A DNA stretch of 64,000 nucleotides. It comes from Luteibacter yeojuensis (GTDB lineage: Bacteria > Pseudomonadota > Gammaproteobacteria > Xanthomonadales > Rhodanobacteraceae). The stretch spans positions 1 to 64,000 of the forward strand of contig NZ_JZRB01000011.1 of the NCBI RefSeq assembly GCF_000964085.1. The letters run 5' to 3'. Of the stretch, positions 51,113 through 59,959 are shown in pieces. Positions within the stretch are counted from its first letter, which is position 1; each line of letters begins with the position of its first letter. Under the pieces are notes generated by a model. That model had not been told where the DNA came from. It saw nothing but the letters and a program-made list of their open reading frames with translations, and ran no database searches. The translations under genes and the position numbers were made by a program.

Positions 51113-52815
51113 AGCGCTGGCGCCAGCGCGTCGCGGAGACGGCGCCCAGCGGCTGGCCCGCGCACGTTCACCCGGTGATCCAGCGCATCTATGCCGCCCG
51201 CGGCGTCTGCACGCCCGCGGGCGCGACGCACCGCCTGGCGCTTTTGCATCCGCCCGCGCTGCTCGGCGGCATGGACAAGGCGGTGGCGTTGCTCATCGAC
51301 GCGATCGACCAGGGCCAGCGCATCGTCATTGCCGGTGACTACGACTGCGATGGCGCCACCGGCGCCGCCGTGGCCGAACGCGGCCTGCGCCTGCTCGGTG
51401 CCGCGCAAGTCAGCCACGTGGTGCCCAACCGTTTCGTCCACGGCTACGGCCTCAGCGAAGCGCTGGTGGCGTCGCTCGAGCCCGCGCCCGACCTCATCGT
51501 CACCGTCGACAACGGCGTGGCCAGCGTGGACGGCGTGGCCGCGGCGCATGCCCGCGGCATCCGCGTGCTGGTCACCGACCACCACCTGCCGGGCGATGCC
51601 CTGCCCGATGCCGATGCGATGGTGAACCCCAACCTCGACGGCGACGCGTTCCCGAGCAAGGCGCTCGCGGGCGTCGGTGTCATGTTCTATTTGCTGCTGG
51701 CCGTGCGCGCCGCGATGCGCGACGCCGGGCGTTTCGCCGAAGGCGCCGAGCCCGACCTCGGCGCGCTGCTGGATCTCGTCGCCCTGGGCACCGTCGCCGA
51801 CCTGGTGCCGCTGGACTTCAACAACCGCGTGCTGGTCGACGCCGGCCTGAAGCGCATGCGCGCAGGCAAGGCGTGCGCGGGCATCACGGCGCTGATCGAA
51901 GCCAGCAACCGCGCCATCGCCACCATCACGGCCACTGACCTGGCCTTCGCCATCGGCCCGCGGCTGAACGCGGCGGGGCGCCTCGAAGACATGTCGCTCG
52001 GCGTGGCGTGCCTGCTCACCGACGACACCGGCATCGCGCGGCGCTACGCCGAGCAGCTCACCGCCATCAACCAGGAACGCCGCGAGATGCAGGCCGGCAT
52101 GGTGGAGGAGGCCGAAGCGATGGTCGCGAAGGCGTCCTACGGCGATGCCGTGGGCGTCGCGCTGTTCGACCGTGGCTGGCACGCGGGCATCGTCGGCCTC
52201 GTGGCCTCGAAGCTGAAGGACAAGCTGCACCGCCCCGTGCTCGCCTTCGCGCCCGCGGGCGATGAGACCGACGAACTGCGCGGCTCCGCGCGTTCCATCC
52301 CCGGCTTCCACATCCGCGACGCCCTGGCCGAGATCGACGCGAAGCACCCCGGCCTCATCCTTCGCTTCGGTGGCCACGCCATGGCCGCCGGCCTCAGCAT
52401 GCAGGCCAGCGAGTTCGCCCGCTTCGCCGCCATCTTCGATGCCACGGCGCGTGCCCACCTCGACGAGGAGCGCCTGCAGGCGCTGGTGCAGACCGATGGC
52501 GAACTCGACTACCGCGACCACACCCTCGACCTGGCCCGCCAGCTGCGCTTCGCCGGCCCCTGGGGCCAGGCCTTCCCGGCGCCGGTGTTCGAGAACGTGT
52601 TCGAATGCGCGTCGTGGAAGCCCATGGGCGGCAAGCACCTCCGCTTCCAGCTGCGCCACGAGCAAGGTGGGGCCCCACTCGACGCCGTGATGTTCAGCTG
52701 CTTCGACGGCACGCCGCCACCGGCACGCTTCCGCGCCGCCTACGAACTGACCGTCAACGACTGGCAGGGGCGCGAGAGCGTCCGCCTGCTGATTACCCAC
52801 CTCGAGCCCATGTAG
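51109..52815 (+). CDS. recJ: Single-stranded-DNA-specific exonuclease RecJ
   Basis: 5'-3' ssDNA exonuclease of RecF-pathway recombination and mismatch/base excision repair. 568 residues with the DHH phosphoesterase motifs (GDYDCDGATGAA; TVDNGVAS; VTDHHLPGD; DLVALGTVADLVPL), DHHA1 domain with FGGHAMAAGL and a C-terminal OB fold. The ATG overlaps the upstream stop by four bases. Confidence 0.97.
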   Translation: MKRWRQRVAETAPSGWPAHVHPVIQRIYAARGVCTPAGATHRLALLHPPALLGGMDKAVALLIDAIDQGQRIVIAGDYDCDGATGAAVAERGLRLLGAAQVSHVVPNRFVHGYGLSEALVASLEPAPDLIVTVDNGVASVDGVAAAHARGIRVLVTDHHLPGDALPDADAMVNPNLDGDAFPSKALAGVGVMFYLLLAVRAAMRDAGRFAEGAEPDLGALLDLVALGTVADLVPLDFNNRVLVDAGLKRMRAGKACAGITALIEASNRAIATITATDLAFAIGPRLNAAGRLEDMSLGVACLLTDDTGIARRYAEQLTAINQERREMQAGMVEEAEAMVAKASYGDAVGVALFDRGWHAGIVGLVASKLKDKLHRPVLAFAPAGDETDELRGSARSIPGFHIRDALAEIDAKHPGLILRFGGHAMAAGLSMQASEFARFAAIFDATARAHLDEERLQALVQTDGELDYRDHTLDLARQLRFAGPWGQAFPAPVFENVFECASWKPMGGKHLRFQLRHEQGGAPLDAVMFSCFDGTPPPARFRAAYELTVNDWQGRESVRLLITHLEPM

Positions 52816-52827
52816 CGAGCCCCGCCC

Positions 52828-53334
52828 ATGCACGGACGCCTTCTTTTCCTCTGCCTGGCCGCGGTGCCCTGGGGCGCCCATGGCGCCGCCAAGTGCCATG
52901 GCCGTCGCTTCGGTGACACGACGCAGCGCTTCAACGACACGACGCCACCGAACGCGGTCCTGTACGGCATGCCCGAGGGTGTGCCCCCACCGATCCACCT
53001 GGTCGCGGCGATGGGTGGCAGTTTCGGGTGCTCCACCGCATGGGCCGTCGACCTGGATACCGGCAAGGCCTGGCTGCGCGCGCGTTGCCAGAGTGCGGAG
53101 CCGTTCCGGGATTTCGTGGCATCGATGCATTGGGCCGGCGCGCGCTTCGGCAGCTTCACCGCGTTCGATGGCTCGCCTGCCCCCGAGGCGGTGATAGAAG
53201 GCACCATCGTGCTCAAGGACGGTGAAACCACGCGGACGCTTGGGCAGTACTACTACCCGCAGGCGTCGAATGCCGATGGCAAGCTGCAAACCGCGATCGT
53301 CGATGCGGTGAATGCCGCGACGACGCACGAATAG
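52828..53334 (+). CDS. Secreted hypothetical protein
   Basis: 168 residues. Signal peptide (MHGRLLFLCLAAVPWGAHGA) then a mature domain with three cysteines (AKCHG, FGCST, ARCQS). No recognised family. It starts 12 bp after recJ, so may be transcribed with it. Confidence 0.7.
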   Translation: MHGRLLFLCLAAVPWGAHGAAKCHGRRFGDTTQRFNDTTPPNAVLYGMPEGVPPPIHLVAAMGGSFGCSTAWAVDLDTGKAWLRARCQSAEPFRDFVASMHWAGARFGSFTAFDGSPAPEAVIEGTIVLKDGETTRTLGQYYYPQASNADGKLQTAIVDAVNAATTHE

Positions 53335-53635
53335 CCTCAAGGCTTGCGAACGCGGTGAGGATGATCTCACCGAGCGCGCACAACGCATGCGTGTGGATGC
53401 CGTATGCAAACCTAAACGTGCCCGGATTTATTTCGCTGGGCGGTGGTGCCTCGCGTATTCGTCTCAATCCATTGCGCTGCAACATTCTCATGCGATTTCC
53501 GCGGTGGAAATGGCGCGCGCCGAATATGAATTCAGACGGCCAAAGCGAAATCAATTCGCTGCAAAGGGTTGCAAGGCCACCCCTGCTCGTTCCAGTTTTT
53601 GTCCCGACGCAAGAAAACAAACGAACGGGCAGGCC
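53335..53635. other. Gap without a clear gene
   Basis: About 300 bp of lower GC. It contains no convincing reading frame, tRNA or hairpin terminator. It probably carries the promoter for the two membrane-protein genes that follow. Confidence 0.5.
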
Positions 53636-54055
53636 ATGTATCCAGAGTATGCAGATGCAGCGCTGCGGGAGCGATTCCGCCGGCGGATGAGAGATAACGC
53701 CATCACCGCGGCAACCGTAGTGACATGCGCGTTGGTCGCGGTGTGTTTGAACCCGCCCCATCGCCTCGATTTGTGGGTGGCCGAATTCGCCGGCACCGCC
53801 ATTGTCATTGGCGCCGCGCCCCTCGTGCTTGCCCGCGTGTTCCGCGTTCGCGACGCCTCGCTGCTGCTTGGCTCCGCCGTGGTGGCCGCCTTGCTGATGG
53901 TGTCGCCGGACATGCGCGACCGCGGCATGGGGCAGGGCATGGAATCCGCGGCGCCCGTGCGCGCCGGCCAGCCGCTGCCGACGGCCTCCGATGGTTTCGG
54001 GGCCTATACGCGCGAGCACGCCGAGTCGCAGAAGCCCATTACCCATTCCCTCTAG
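53636..54055 (+). CDS. Membrane protein upstream of the bestrophin-like gene
   Basis: 139 residues with about three hydrophobic helices (ITAATVVTCALVAVCL; FAGTAIVIGAAPLVLA; LLLGSAVVAALLMVS) and a polar C-terminal tail. The ATG at 53636 has GGGCAGG upstream. Not a recognised family. Its TAG stop overlaps the AGGAG ribosome-binding site of the next gene, implying an operon. Confidence 0.65.
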   Translation: MYPEYADAALRERFRRRMRDNAITAATVVTCALVAVCLNPPHRLDLWVAEFAGTAIVIGAAPLVLARVFRVRDASLLLGSAVVAALLMVSPDMRDRGMGQGMESAAPVRAGQPLPTASDGFGAYTREHAESQKPITHSL

Positions 54056-54066
54056 GAGAAACGGCC

Positions 54067-54942
54067 ATGCTCGTTCCAGGCCATGCGCATGCGAGTCATT
54101 TATGGCGATATATCAGCGGGCCGCTGATCATCCTGTTTTGCTGGGACGTGCTGGTTACCGCCGCGTGGTATTTCGGCGAATCGTCGTGGGATGGTTTCCC
54201 GGCACTGCCGGTGACGTTGTTCGGCACGGCGGTGGCCATTTATCTCAGTTTCCGCAATGCCACGGCGTATGCCCGGTGGTGGGAGGCACGCATCTTGTGG
54301 GGTGCGATGGTCAATTGCTCGCGCACGCTGGTGCGTGATGCGCGCACCTTGCTAACGGATGAAGGGCTGGCGCGCCAGATCTTCTATCGGCAGATCGCCT
54401 ATGTGCATTCGTTGCGCTTCCATCTTCGCCGCCAGAAAGGCTGGGACGAACTTTCCGGCCTCCTTTCCGAATCGGAAGTCGCGTACCTGCGCACGGTGGC
54501 GAACCCGCCCAATGCCATCGCCATGGAAACGGGCGCGTTGCTGAGCGCGGCCGCGCCGGATTCGATCATCCGCGCCACCTTCGCGAAGACCCTGGCCGAT
54601 ATCTCGAATGCACAGGGCGGCATGGAGCGGATCAAGAACACGCCGCTGCCGCAGCAGTACGCGGTGTACCCCGTGGTGTTCACCCACATCTTCTGCGCGC
54701 TGCTACCGTTCGGCCTTGTCGAGCAGCTTGGCCTCTACACGCCGCTGGGCTCGACCGTCGCCGGCATCCTCTTCCTCGGCCTGCTGCAATCGGGCAACGA
54801 CCTGCAGGATCCGTTCGAGGATGGCGTGAACGATGTGCCGATGACCGCCGTCACCCGCGGTATCGAGATCGACCTGCGCGACGGCCTGCGCGAAGACCAC
54901 GAACTGCGGCCGTTCCCGATCGAGGCGGGTGTATTGAAATAA
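54067..54942 (+). CDS. Bestrophin-like (UPF0187) ion channel
   Basis: 291 residues, the usual size of bacterial bestrophin homologs such as YneE, which form pentameric channels. Family features: four hydrophobic segments, SFRNATAYARWWEAR in the first cytoplasmic turn, and near the C-terminus PFEDGVNDVPMTAVTRGIE, corresponding to the conserved (D/N)PFxxDxNDLP motif. Bacterial members conduct cations; gating signal unknown. AGGAG ribosome-binding site. Confidence 0.9.
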   Translation: MLVPGHAHASHLWRYISGPLIILFCWDVLVTAAWYFGESSWDGFPALPVTLFGTAVAIYLSFRNATAYARWWEARILWGAMVNCSRTLVRDARTLLTDEGLARQIFYRQIAYVHSLRFHLRRQKGWDELSGLLSESEVAYLRTVANPPNAIAMETGALLSAAAPDSIIRATFAKTLADISNAQGGMERIKNTPLPQQYAVYPVVFTHIFCALLPFGLVEQLGLYTPLGSTVAGILFLGLLQSGNDLQDPFEDGVNDVPMTAVTRGIEIDLRDGLREDHELRPFPIEAGVLK

Positions 54943-55029
54943 GGCGATCAAGCGCTTGCCGCAGGCTGGTGAGAAACCAGGCGCACGCTGTCCACATATC
55001 TGAGACTGGCGGCGCGTACCGTCCGCCCC

Positions 55030-55377
55030 ATGGCCATGGTGCACTGGGTACAGATGGGGGAACGGCAATACGCGATCCTGGAAGGGACGACGCGGGCGTT
55101 CGCCCGCGTCAGCCCGCAGGGCGATCGCTGGGTGGTGCGGTGGCGGTATGGGCCCAAGGCCGGGCAGGGCATGGCGCTGAAGGGCGTCTCGCTCATGCAG
55201 CGGATGATCATGCGCTGGGCCGAGCATAACGAGGCGTCGCTGCGTAAGCGGATCCCGGCGGCGAGCAAGCCCTACGAGCCGCCCACGGCGCAGGAGCGCT
55301 ACTTCTACGACGCGGTGTGGCCGGGGTACGTGCCTGCCCACCGCCGGCCGCGGCGCATGAACCGGGAAAACCACTAG
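55030..55377 (+). CDS. Hypothetical protein
   Basis: 115 residues, basic, with a beta-rich first half (QYAILEGTTRAFARVSPQGDRWVVRWRYG split by turns) and a basic tail (PAHRRPRRMNRENH). No signal peptide. No recognised family and no clear ribosome-binding site. Coding is favoured by length and codon bias. Confidence 0.5.
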   Translation: MAMVHWVQMGERQYAILEGTTRAFARVSPQGDRWVVRWRYGPKAGQGMALKGVSLMQRMIMRWAEHNEASLRKRIPAASKPYEPPTAQERYFYDAVWPGYVPAHRRPRRMNRENH

Positions 55378-55451
55378 CCGGCCGGGGGGAGATTGAGTCC
55401 GCGCCGGGCGGCTCCATCTATGGGGCATCCCCATCCCCTGGTATCACCCCC

Positions 55452-55814
55452 ATGAACGCCGAACGTTTCGTTCAGGCCCTGCAGGATGCCGTGGTTCGCG
55501 ACAACCTCGCGGTCTACGCGGACCTGTTCAGGATGCCGCCCGAGCACGCCGTGGACCCGCACTGGGTGCGGGCGCTGTCGCTTTTCAATACGCTGGACGA
55601 CGCGGGCAAGGCCACCCTGATGGACATCGTCTGCCAGGTGATGGTCGAGACCACGGCCAACCTGCTGGGCATCGCCGACGGCTGCTGCCCGGTGGCGGGG
55701 GTGAAGGGATCGGTGGGCCTTGTCGTGGACGGGCATGCCCTGGGTGGTGAGCTGCAGGAGCTTTTCCTCGAGCTCAACGAAGCGGCTGACGAAGGCGGGT
55801 GCCGGCTGGCATAG
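55452..55814 (+). CDS. Hypothetical protein
   Basis: 120 residues, acidic, predicted mostly helical with a HALGGELQELFLELNEAA end and a CCPVAG turn. No signal peptide or transmembrane helix. No family recognised. Confidence 0.55.
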   Translation: MNAERFVQALQDAVVRDNLAVYADLFRMPPEHAVDPHWVRALSLFNTLDDAGKATLMDIVCQVMVETTANLLGIADGCCPVAGVKGSVGLVVDGHALGGELQELFLELNEAADEGGCRLA

Positions 55815-55846
55815 TCGGGGTTCGTTCGTCCCCGGCAAGGCCACCC

Positions 55847-56815
55847 ATGCGTTCCACCGCCCTGAAGGCCGTGGCGATAGCGCTGCTATCGGCGCTGTTC
55901 TTCACGTTCACCTATGTGCTCAACCGCGCCGTCGTCAGTGGCGGCGGGCATTGGCAGTGGGCGGTGATCCTGCGTTACCTGTGCACCTTGCCGCTGCTGG
56001 CCGTCGTGCTGCCGTTCCAGGGTGGCCTCGGGCGCCTGCCGTCGGAACTCCGCACGCACCCGCGCACATGGCTGGGCTGGAGTTCGGTCGGCTTCGTGCT
56101 GTTCGGCGTGCCTTTGACCTGGGCCGCGACGAGCGGGCCGTCGTGGTTGGTGGCGGGCAGCTTCCAGCTCACCGTCCTGGCCGGCCCGCTGATGGCGCCC
56201 TTCATCTACAAGGACGAGCGTGCGCGCTGGCACGGCGGGGCGCTGGCGATCGGCGCGCTGATCGTGGCGGGCGTGATGATGCTGCAGCTCGGGCATGCGC
56301 ACGGGTAGCTCGATGCGTCCGCGTGGCTTGCCGTCGGCGCCGTGGCCTTCGCCGCGTTCGCATACCCGCTGGGTAACCGGAAGATCCTGCTGCATCTGGA
56401 GCGGACGGGGACGAAGCTCGGCCCCGTGCAGCGCGTCTTCGGGATGACCCTGGCGAGCTGGCCGCTATGGCTCCTGTTCGCCGTGGCGACGTGGGTGGCG
56501 ATCGGGCCGCCGACGTGGCGCGAGCTTCTTCTCTCCGCCGGTACGGCGCTCTCCTCGGGCGTCATCGCCACGGTGCTGTTCTTCCACGCCACCGAACTCG
56601 TGGGACGCCAGCCCACGGCGCTGGCCGCCGTCGAGGCCATGCAGGCCGCCGAGCTGCTGTTCGCCACGGTCATCGGCATGGTCTTCCTCGGCGAAGCCTT
56701 CCCGGATGCCGTCTCGGGGCTGGGCGCCGTGGGCATCGTGCTGGGCATCGTCCTGTTCGCGTGGGTGAGCGGGCGCGAAGGCGTGCCAGAAGACGCAGGC
56801 GACCGGGGCGCTTGA
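55847..56815 (+). pseudogene. DMT-superfamily (multidrug-efflux-like) transporter with in-frame amber stop
   Basis: Two segments in the same frame make one complete transporter of about 322 residues with ten hydrophobic helices. The N-terminal half (MRSTALKAVAIALLSALFFT to LGHAHG) ends at TAG 56306-56308; the frame continues with LDASAWLAVGAVAFAAFAYPLG to 56815. A single C-to-T change in a CAG Gln codon would explain it. Alternatives are readthrough, a sequencing error, or a truncated half-transporter. Confidence 0.75.
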
Positions 56816-56869
56816 CGTCCTGCCCACGCCGTTTCCGCGTACGCTGCGTGCGTATACGGAGCCCTCGCC

Positions 56870-57328
56870 ATGAAAACCGCCGCCGCCCTTATCCTCGCCC
56901 TCGGCCTGCCGTTCGCCGCATCAGCCGCCCCACCGCCAGGCGCCCATGGTGAAAAAGCCCCCGCCGCCGAGCCGATGAAGACCTTCCAGTGGCGCGACGA
57001 AGCCGCGGGCTACACCTTCGTGGCGCCGCCGCGCTGGGCGGGGAAGGTGAAAGCCGTGCCGCTGGCCTCGGCCGAGCTGGCGAAGTCGGGCGCCACCAGT
57101 GGCGTGAAGTTCGTGGCCGGGTCAAAGGCCTTGCTGGTGCTGCTGGCGTCGGATGACGAACGGGCCAAGGCCGTTACCGACGCCGGCAACCGCGAGTTGT
57201 CCCGGAATGACGGGCACATCGTGGCCGTGCATGCGTCAACGGATTCGGGTGATCTCGCGCTGACGAACGACGAGCTTGCGCAGGCCGTGCGGTGGGATGG
57301 GCAGGCGGCTGGAAGCGCCGTCCGCTGA
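56870..57328 (+). CDS. Secreted hypothetical protein
   Basis: 152 residues. Signal peptide (MKTAAALILALGLPFAASAA), then an FQWRDEAAGYTFVAPPRWAG start that looks like a folded periplasmic domain. No cysteines. No known family. Good GGAG ribosome-binding site. Confidence 0.7.
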   Translation: MKTAAALILALGLPFAASAAPPPGAHGEKAPAAEPMKTFQWRDEAAGYTFVAPPRWAGKVKAVPLASAELAKSGATSGVKFVAGSKALLVLLASDDERAKAVTDAGNRELSRNDGHIVAVHASTDSGDLALTNDELAQAVRWDGQAAGSAVR

Positions 57329-57357
57329 CGACACCCCCTCGTATCCCGTCGTCGAAG

Positions 57358-57390
57358 GACTACAGAAATCGATGCCAGCGCCTACACGAA
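57358..57390 (+). repeat. Direct repeat copy 1, upstream of the immunity-like genes
   Basis: 33 bp, 28 of which are identical to 58749-58781 (GACTACA...GCGCCTACACGAA). It lies 81 bp before the first immunity-like gene. Confidence 0.7.
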
Positions 57391-57470
57391 TAGGCGGCTT
57401 TGGCTGATGTCCTGTGTTTCGGGCCCGCGCAATCATGGGCGCTCCGCAGATGCCTGGCGTCAGTCGACCT

Positions 57471-58007
57471 ATGAATTTCTCGTCCACCCTTGTTGCAGGT
57501 CTCCTGCTGCTCGTCACGGCATCGGCCGTGGCCTGTCCATTGGAAAAGGGAAGGTATCGCTATACGAGCTCTGGCAACTACAGCGAAGGCCGTTTTTTTA
57601 CCCGGAATGGCGGCGATGGAACGGGGCCGCGGCAAACCTACTTCCGCATGACGATGGCAACGACCCCGTCGTTGGCCACGACGAGGGACGGCGTCGGCAT
57701 CAAGAGGCCGGCCACCCGGATCAAGGTAGCCTTCGCTCTCTCGGGCGACGGCAGTCAGGAAATCAGGCTTGCGCGGCATGATGACGATGCCGGCCGCATC
57801 GATTGGGTGGAAAGCGACGCTTGGCTCGACCTGCTGACGAGCCTTTTTCTCTGGAACAAAGCGCATCAGCCTTTGACCAAGGTGCCGGCACGCAACGACG
57901 CCGCCCCGGACTTTGTCTTCCTGCCTCATATGAATGCTGCGTTCCGCTATGTAGGCGGCGCCTCTGTCGGGTTTGGCATGTTCGCGTTGGTGTCATGCGC
58001 AAAATGA
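57471..58007 (+). CDS. Secreted immunity-like protein, paralog A
   Basis: 178 residues. Signal peptide MNFSSTLVAGLLLLVTASAVA; Cys follows directly. The mature part starts CPLEKGRYRYTSSGNY and ends DFVFLPHMN ... FGMFALVSCAK. The N- and C-terminal cysteines, the RYRYTS start and the (D/E)(F/Y)(I/V)FLP ... GMF.L..C end are shared with the paralogs at 57995 and 59947. Overlaps the next gene by 13 bp. Proposed periplasmic immunity to the nearby glycan-lytic toxin; inference from context. Confidence 0.7.
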   Translation: MNFSSTLVAGLLLLVTASAVACPLEKGRYRYTSSGNYSEGRFFTRNGGDGTGPRQTYFRMTMATTPSLATTRDGVGIKRPATRIKVAFALSGDGSQEIRLARHDDDAGRIDWVESDAWLDLLTSLFLWNKAHQPLTKVPARNDAAPDFVFLPHMNAAFRYVGGASVGFGMFALVSCAK

Positions 58008-58525
58008 TCACGCGGCAAGTCGCCGTCACGGCAGCACTCGTTTGGCACACAGCGAGTTTCGCCGAACCATGCAAGATAGATAAGGCGCGCTACCGGTATA
58101 CATCGGCGGAGTACAACGCGACTGCCGACTTCTTGGCCGTCCACAGCGAGTGGATAGGCCACCGCAGTCCTCGCACGGCGCTCCATCTACGCCTGCCCTT
58201 GGCGGGACAAGGGCAGGCAGCCTTCCTGGATGACTGGTTTGTGTTTGACCAGGGATCGAGTCAGCGAATTTATCTCATGAACAGCACGAGCCGATCCTCC
58301 CCGTCATGGGCGGGATGGGACGACAAACGATCCGTGGGGCCGCTCGACACACTTTTTAACTTCTACGCATGGAGCGCGCAGTATGTCGTTCTGGTGAAGC
58401 CGCCTTCCAGTGGGGATGTTGCGCCGGAATACATCTTCCTGCCTGAGTTACACGCGCTCATTCCGGGTATCTCGGGCGTTTCGCCGTTACCGGGGATGTT
58501 CGTCCTCGATCGTTGCGATGCCTGA
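57995..58525 (+). CDS. Secreted immunity-like protein, paralog B
   Basis: 176 residues. N-terminal signal (MRKMITRQVAVTAALVWHTASFA) and mature start EPCKIDKARYRYTSAEYNATADF. Body with DDWFVFDQGSSQRIYLMNST and end APEYIFLPELHALIPGISG ... GMFVLDRCDA. Very close to the gene at 59947 (same start, same end) and more distant from paralog A. The ATG at 57995 is chosen because the paralog's start aligns; another ATG at 58004 overlaps the upstream stop. Confidence 0.75.
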   Translation: MRKMITRQVAVTAALVWHTASFAEPCKIDKARYRYTSAEYNATADFLAVHSEWIGHRSPRTALHLRLPLAGQGQAAFLDDWFVFDQGSSQRIYLMNSTSRSSPSWAGWDDKRSVGPLDTLFNFYAWSAQYVVLVKPPSSGDVAPEYIFLPELHALIPGISGVSPLPGMFVLDRCDA

Positions 58526-58930
58526 CTCGTTGATCCGGCAGGCATGCGTGACGAAAGGGCTGTCGTTTTCGCCGGGCGCAGCTGCAATGGCTGCGCACAT
58601 CTTGTTTCCGTGCCGAATCATGCGCTACCCCGCTTCGGCGTCGTCAACATCCGCGGTATCGGCGCTGTAACGTAGTCCGTGTTCGAGGGCACAGCCACGT
58701 TGGCGCGACGCTGGTGCGCCGTCGTATCGAGGCAGCCTGTCATCCAAAGACTACATGGATTGATGCCGGCGCCTACACGAACTTAAGACAACGACTGATG
58801 CCTGGCGCTTTGCCCTCTACGTAATCTATTGCCACCTGCAGGCATCACGCCACTCTCAGGTGCTTCGCAGGTCCGCGTGGCGTCGTCGACGCCAAAGTAA
58901 GCAACGTTTCACTGGCAAGGAGAAGCCGAG
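58526..58930. other. Gap before the toxin gene
   Basis: About 400 bp without a convincing frame. Carries direct repeat copy 2 (58749-58781) and an AAGGAG ribosome-binding site (58916-58921) just before the toxin ATG. Probably promoter region of the toxin gene. Confidence 0.5.
58749..58781 (+). repeat. Direct repeat copy 2, upstream of the toxin-like gene
   Basis: Counterpart of 57358-57390 (28 of 33 identical), 150 bp before the toxin-like gene; may be a shared promoter/operator. Confidence 0.7.
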
Positions 58931-59635
58931 ATGGCTAAGCCACCCACCAAACGCAAGCGACCCGGTTCTGACGAGGAGCCGATCGACTATCCCACCGTTC
59001 CCGTCACCGCGGATCGGCCGCGTGACCCGCCATCACGGCCGGCACCATCGCGACCGTCTGAGCCGCGCGATCCTGTTGGGCCGTTCCCCGGCACGGGCCG
59101 GCCGCCGCACGGCCGTGAAAGTCCGTACATGCGTGGCGCCTACAAATATCAGACGCCGGCCGGTCACCGATACAGCCTTCAGATGCGTCCACGCAGTTCG
59201 CAAGAAGCCGTGCTGAACGCGATCGTCGATTACGGCTTCTCGCTTGGCGTGCCCGAAGAGACGATCGCTATTGTAGCGGTTACCGCTTATCAGGAAAGCT
59301 CGTTCGGCGACCAACTTACCAATAATAGCTCCAGCGCCCTCGGCGTCTTTCAGTTCACGATCGGTACGTGGGAGAAATACGGCCATTTGAACCGGGAGAA
59401 CTTTGCCGATCAGCTCGTTGTTATGTATGAGCGAATTCAGTATTTTCGGGAGAGGTATAGCATCCATCTATCTGAGGGAAAAATTGCTGGCACGATGACC
59501 TTTCCGGAATACGCATACGCGAGCCACAAGCAGGGGCCGTATGATCCCAGGGGAATTGAGGGGAACGCGGAAACGCAAAAGGCTCTTACTGGTTTTCGTG
59601 ACAAGTGGATTATTCTTTCGTTCCACGTTGAATGA
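58931..59635 (+). CDS. Lytic-transglycosylase-like putative effector
   Basis: 234 residues. An N-terminal Pro/Arg-rich tail (about 1-65) without a signal peptide precedes a lysozyme-fold SLT domain (about 85-185). The catalytic Glu is Glu122 in TAYQESSFGDQL; the following NNSSSALGVFQFTIGTWEKYG is the usual SLT second motif. Such enzymes cleave the peptidoglycan glycan backbone. With no export signal of its own and paralogous secreted partners on both sides, it fits an effector delivered by a type VI or similar system. No XVIPCD-type Gln-rich C-terminal domain is seen, arguing against the Xanthomonas type IV killing route. Lower GC than surroundings. Confidence 0.8.
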   Translation: MAKPPTKRKRPGSDEEPIDYPTVPVTADRPRDPPSRPAPSRPSEPRDPVGPFPGTGRPPHGRESPYMRGAYKYQTPAGHRYSLQMRPRSSQEAVLNAIVDYGFSLGVPEETIAIVAVTAYQESSFGDQLTNNSSSALGVFQFTIGTWEKYGHLNRENFADQLVVMYERIQYFRERYSIHLSEGKIAGTMTFPEYAYASHKQGPYDPRGIEGNAETQKALTGFRDKWIILSFHVE

Positions 59636-59750
59636 GCGCATGTGCATGGATGCGTTTGTTAGCGTGTGCATCGGCCATTGTTCCCACTCATAAATGTAGG
59701 GTGCGGATAGAGGCAGGTTAAAAACTCAGCGAAAAAATATTGCGAAGGCC

Positions 59751-59781
59751 GCGACGCCAAGGTAGTGATACTTGGCGTCGC
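59751..59781. other. 11-bp inverted repeat after the toxin gene
   Basis: GCGACGCCAAG (59751-59761) and its perfect complement (59771-59781) with a 9-base loop. No T-run on either side, so not a classic terminator. The flanking 59636-59945 is unusually AT-rich. Confidence 0.6.
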
Positions 59782-59827
59782 AACTAAAAAGAACCTCGTT
59801 TGGATCGCATGTCTTTCATCTGCTGTG

Positions 59828-59959
59828 TAGTGGTTTCGCGCGCTGCAAAGACATCGCCGCGCGTTTCTTTGTTCTGCCTCATACGAACAGTGTATTAGTT
59901 ACTTAAGAGGCATCTCCATTGTTTTTGGTGTGTTTGAACGGGTCTCATGGGTAAATTGA
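59828..59959 (+). pseudogene. Decayed 3' end of a second paralog A
   Basis: Read with frameshifts this gives VSRAAKTSP, VLPHTN, and GISIVFGVFERVSWVN-stop, matching VPARNDAAP, FLPHMN and GASVGFGMFALVSCAK of paralog A. The stop TGA (59957-59959) overlaps the start of the following paralog exactly as the intact A-B pair overlaps, showing that an A-B pair was duplicated and the A copy then decayed. Confidence 0.7.

Noticed and set aside
58931-59635. Xanthomonadales type IV secretion effector (X-Tfe)
   Set aside because: The C-terminus lacks the Gln-rich XVIPCD-like domain with its conserved motifs.
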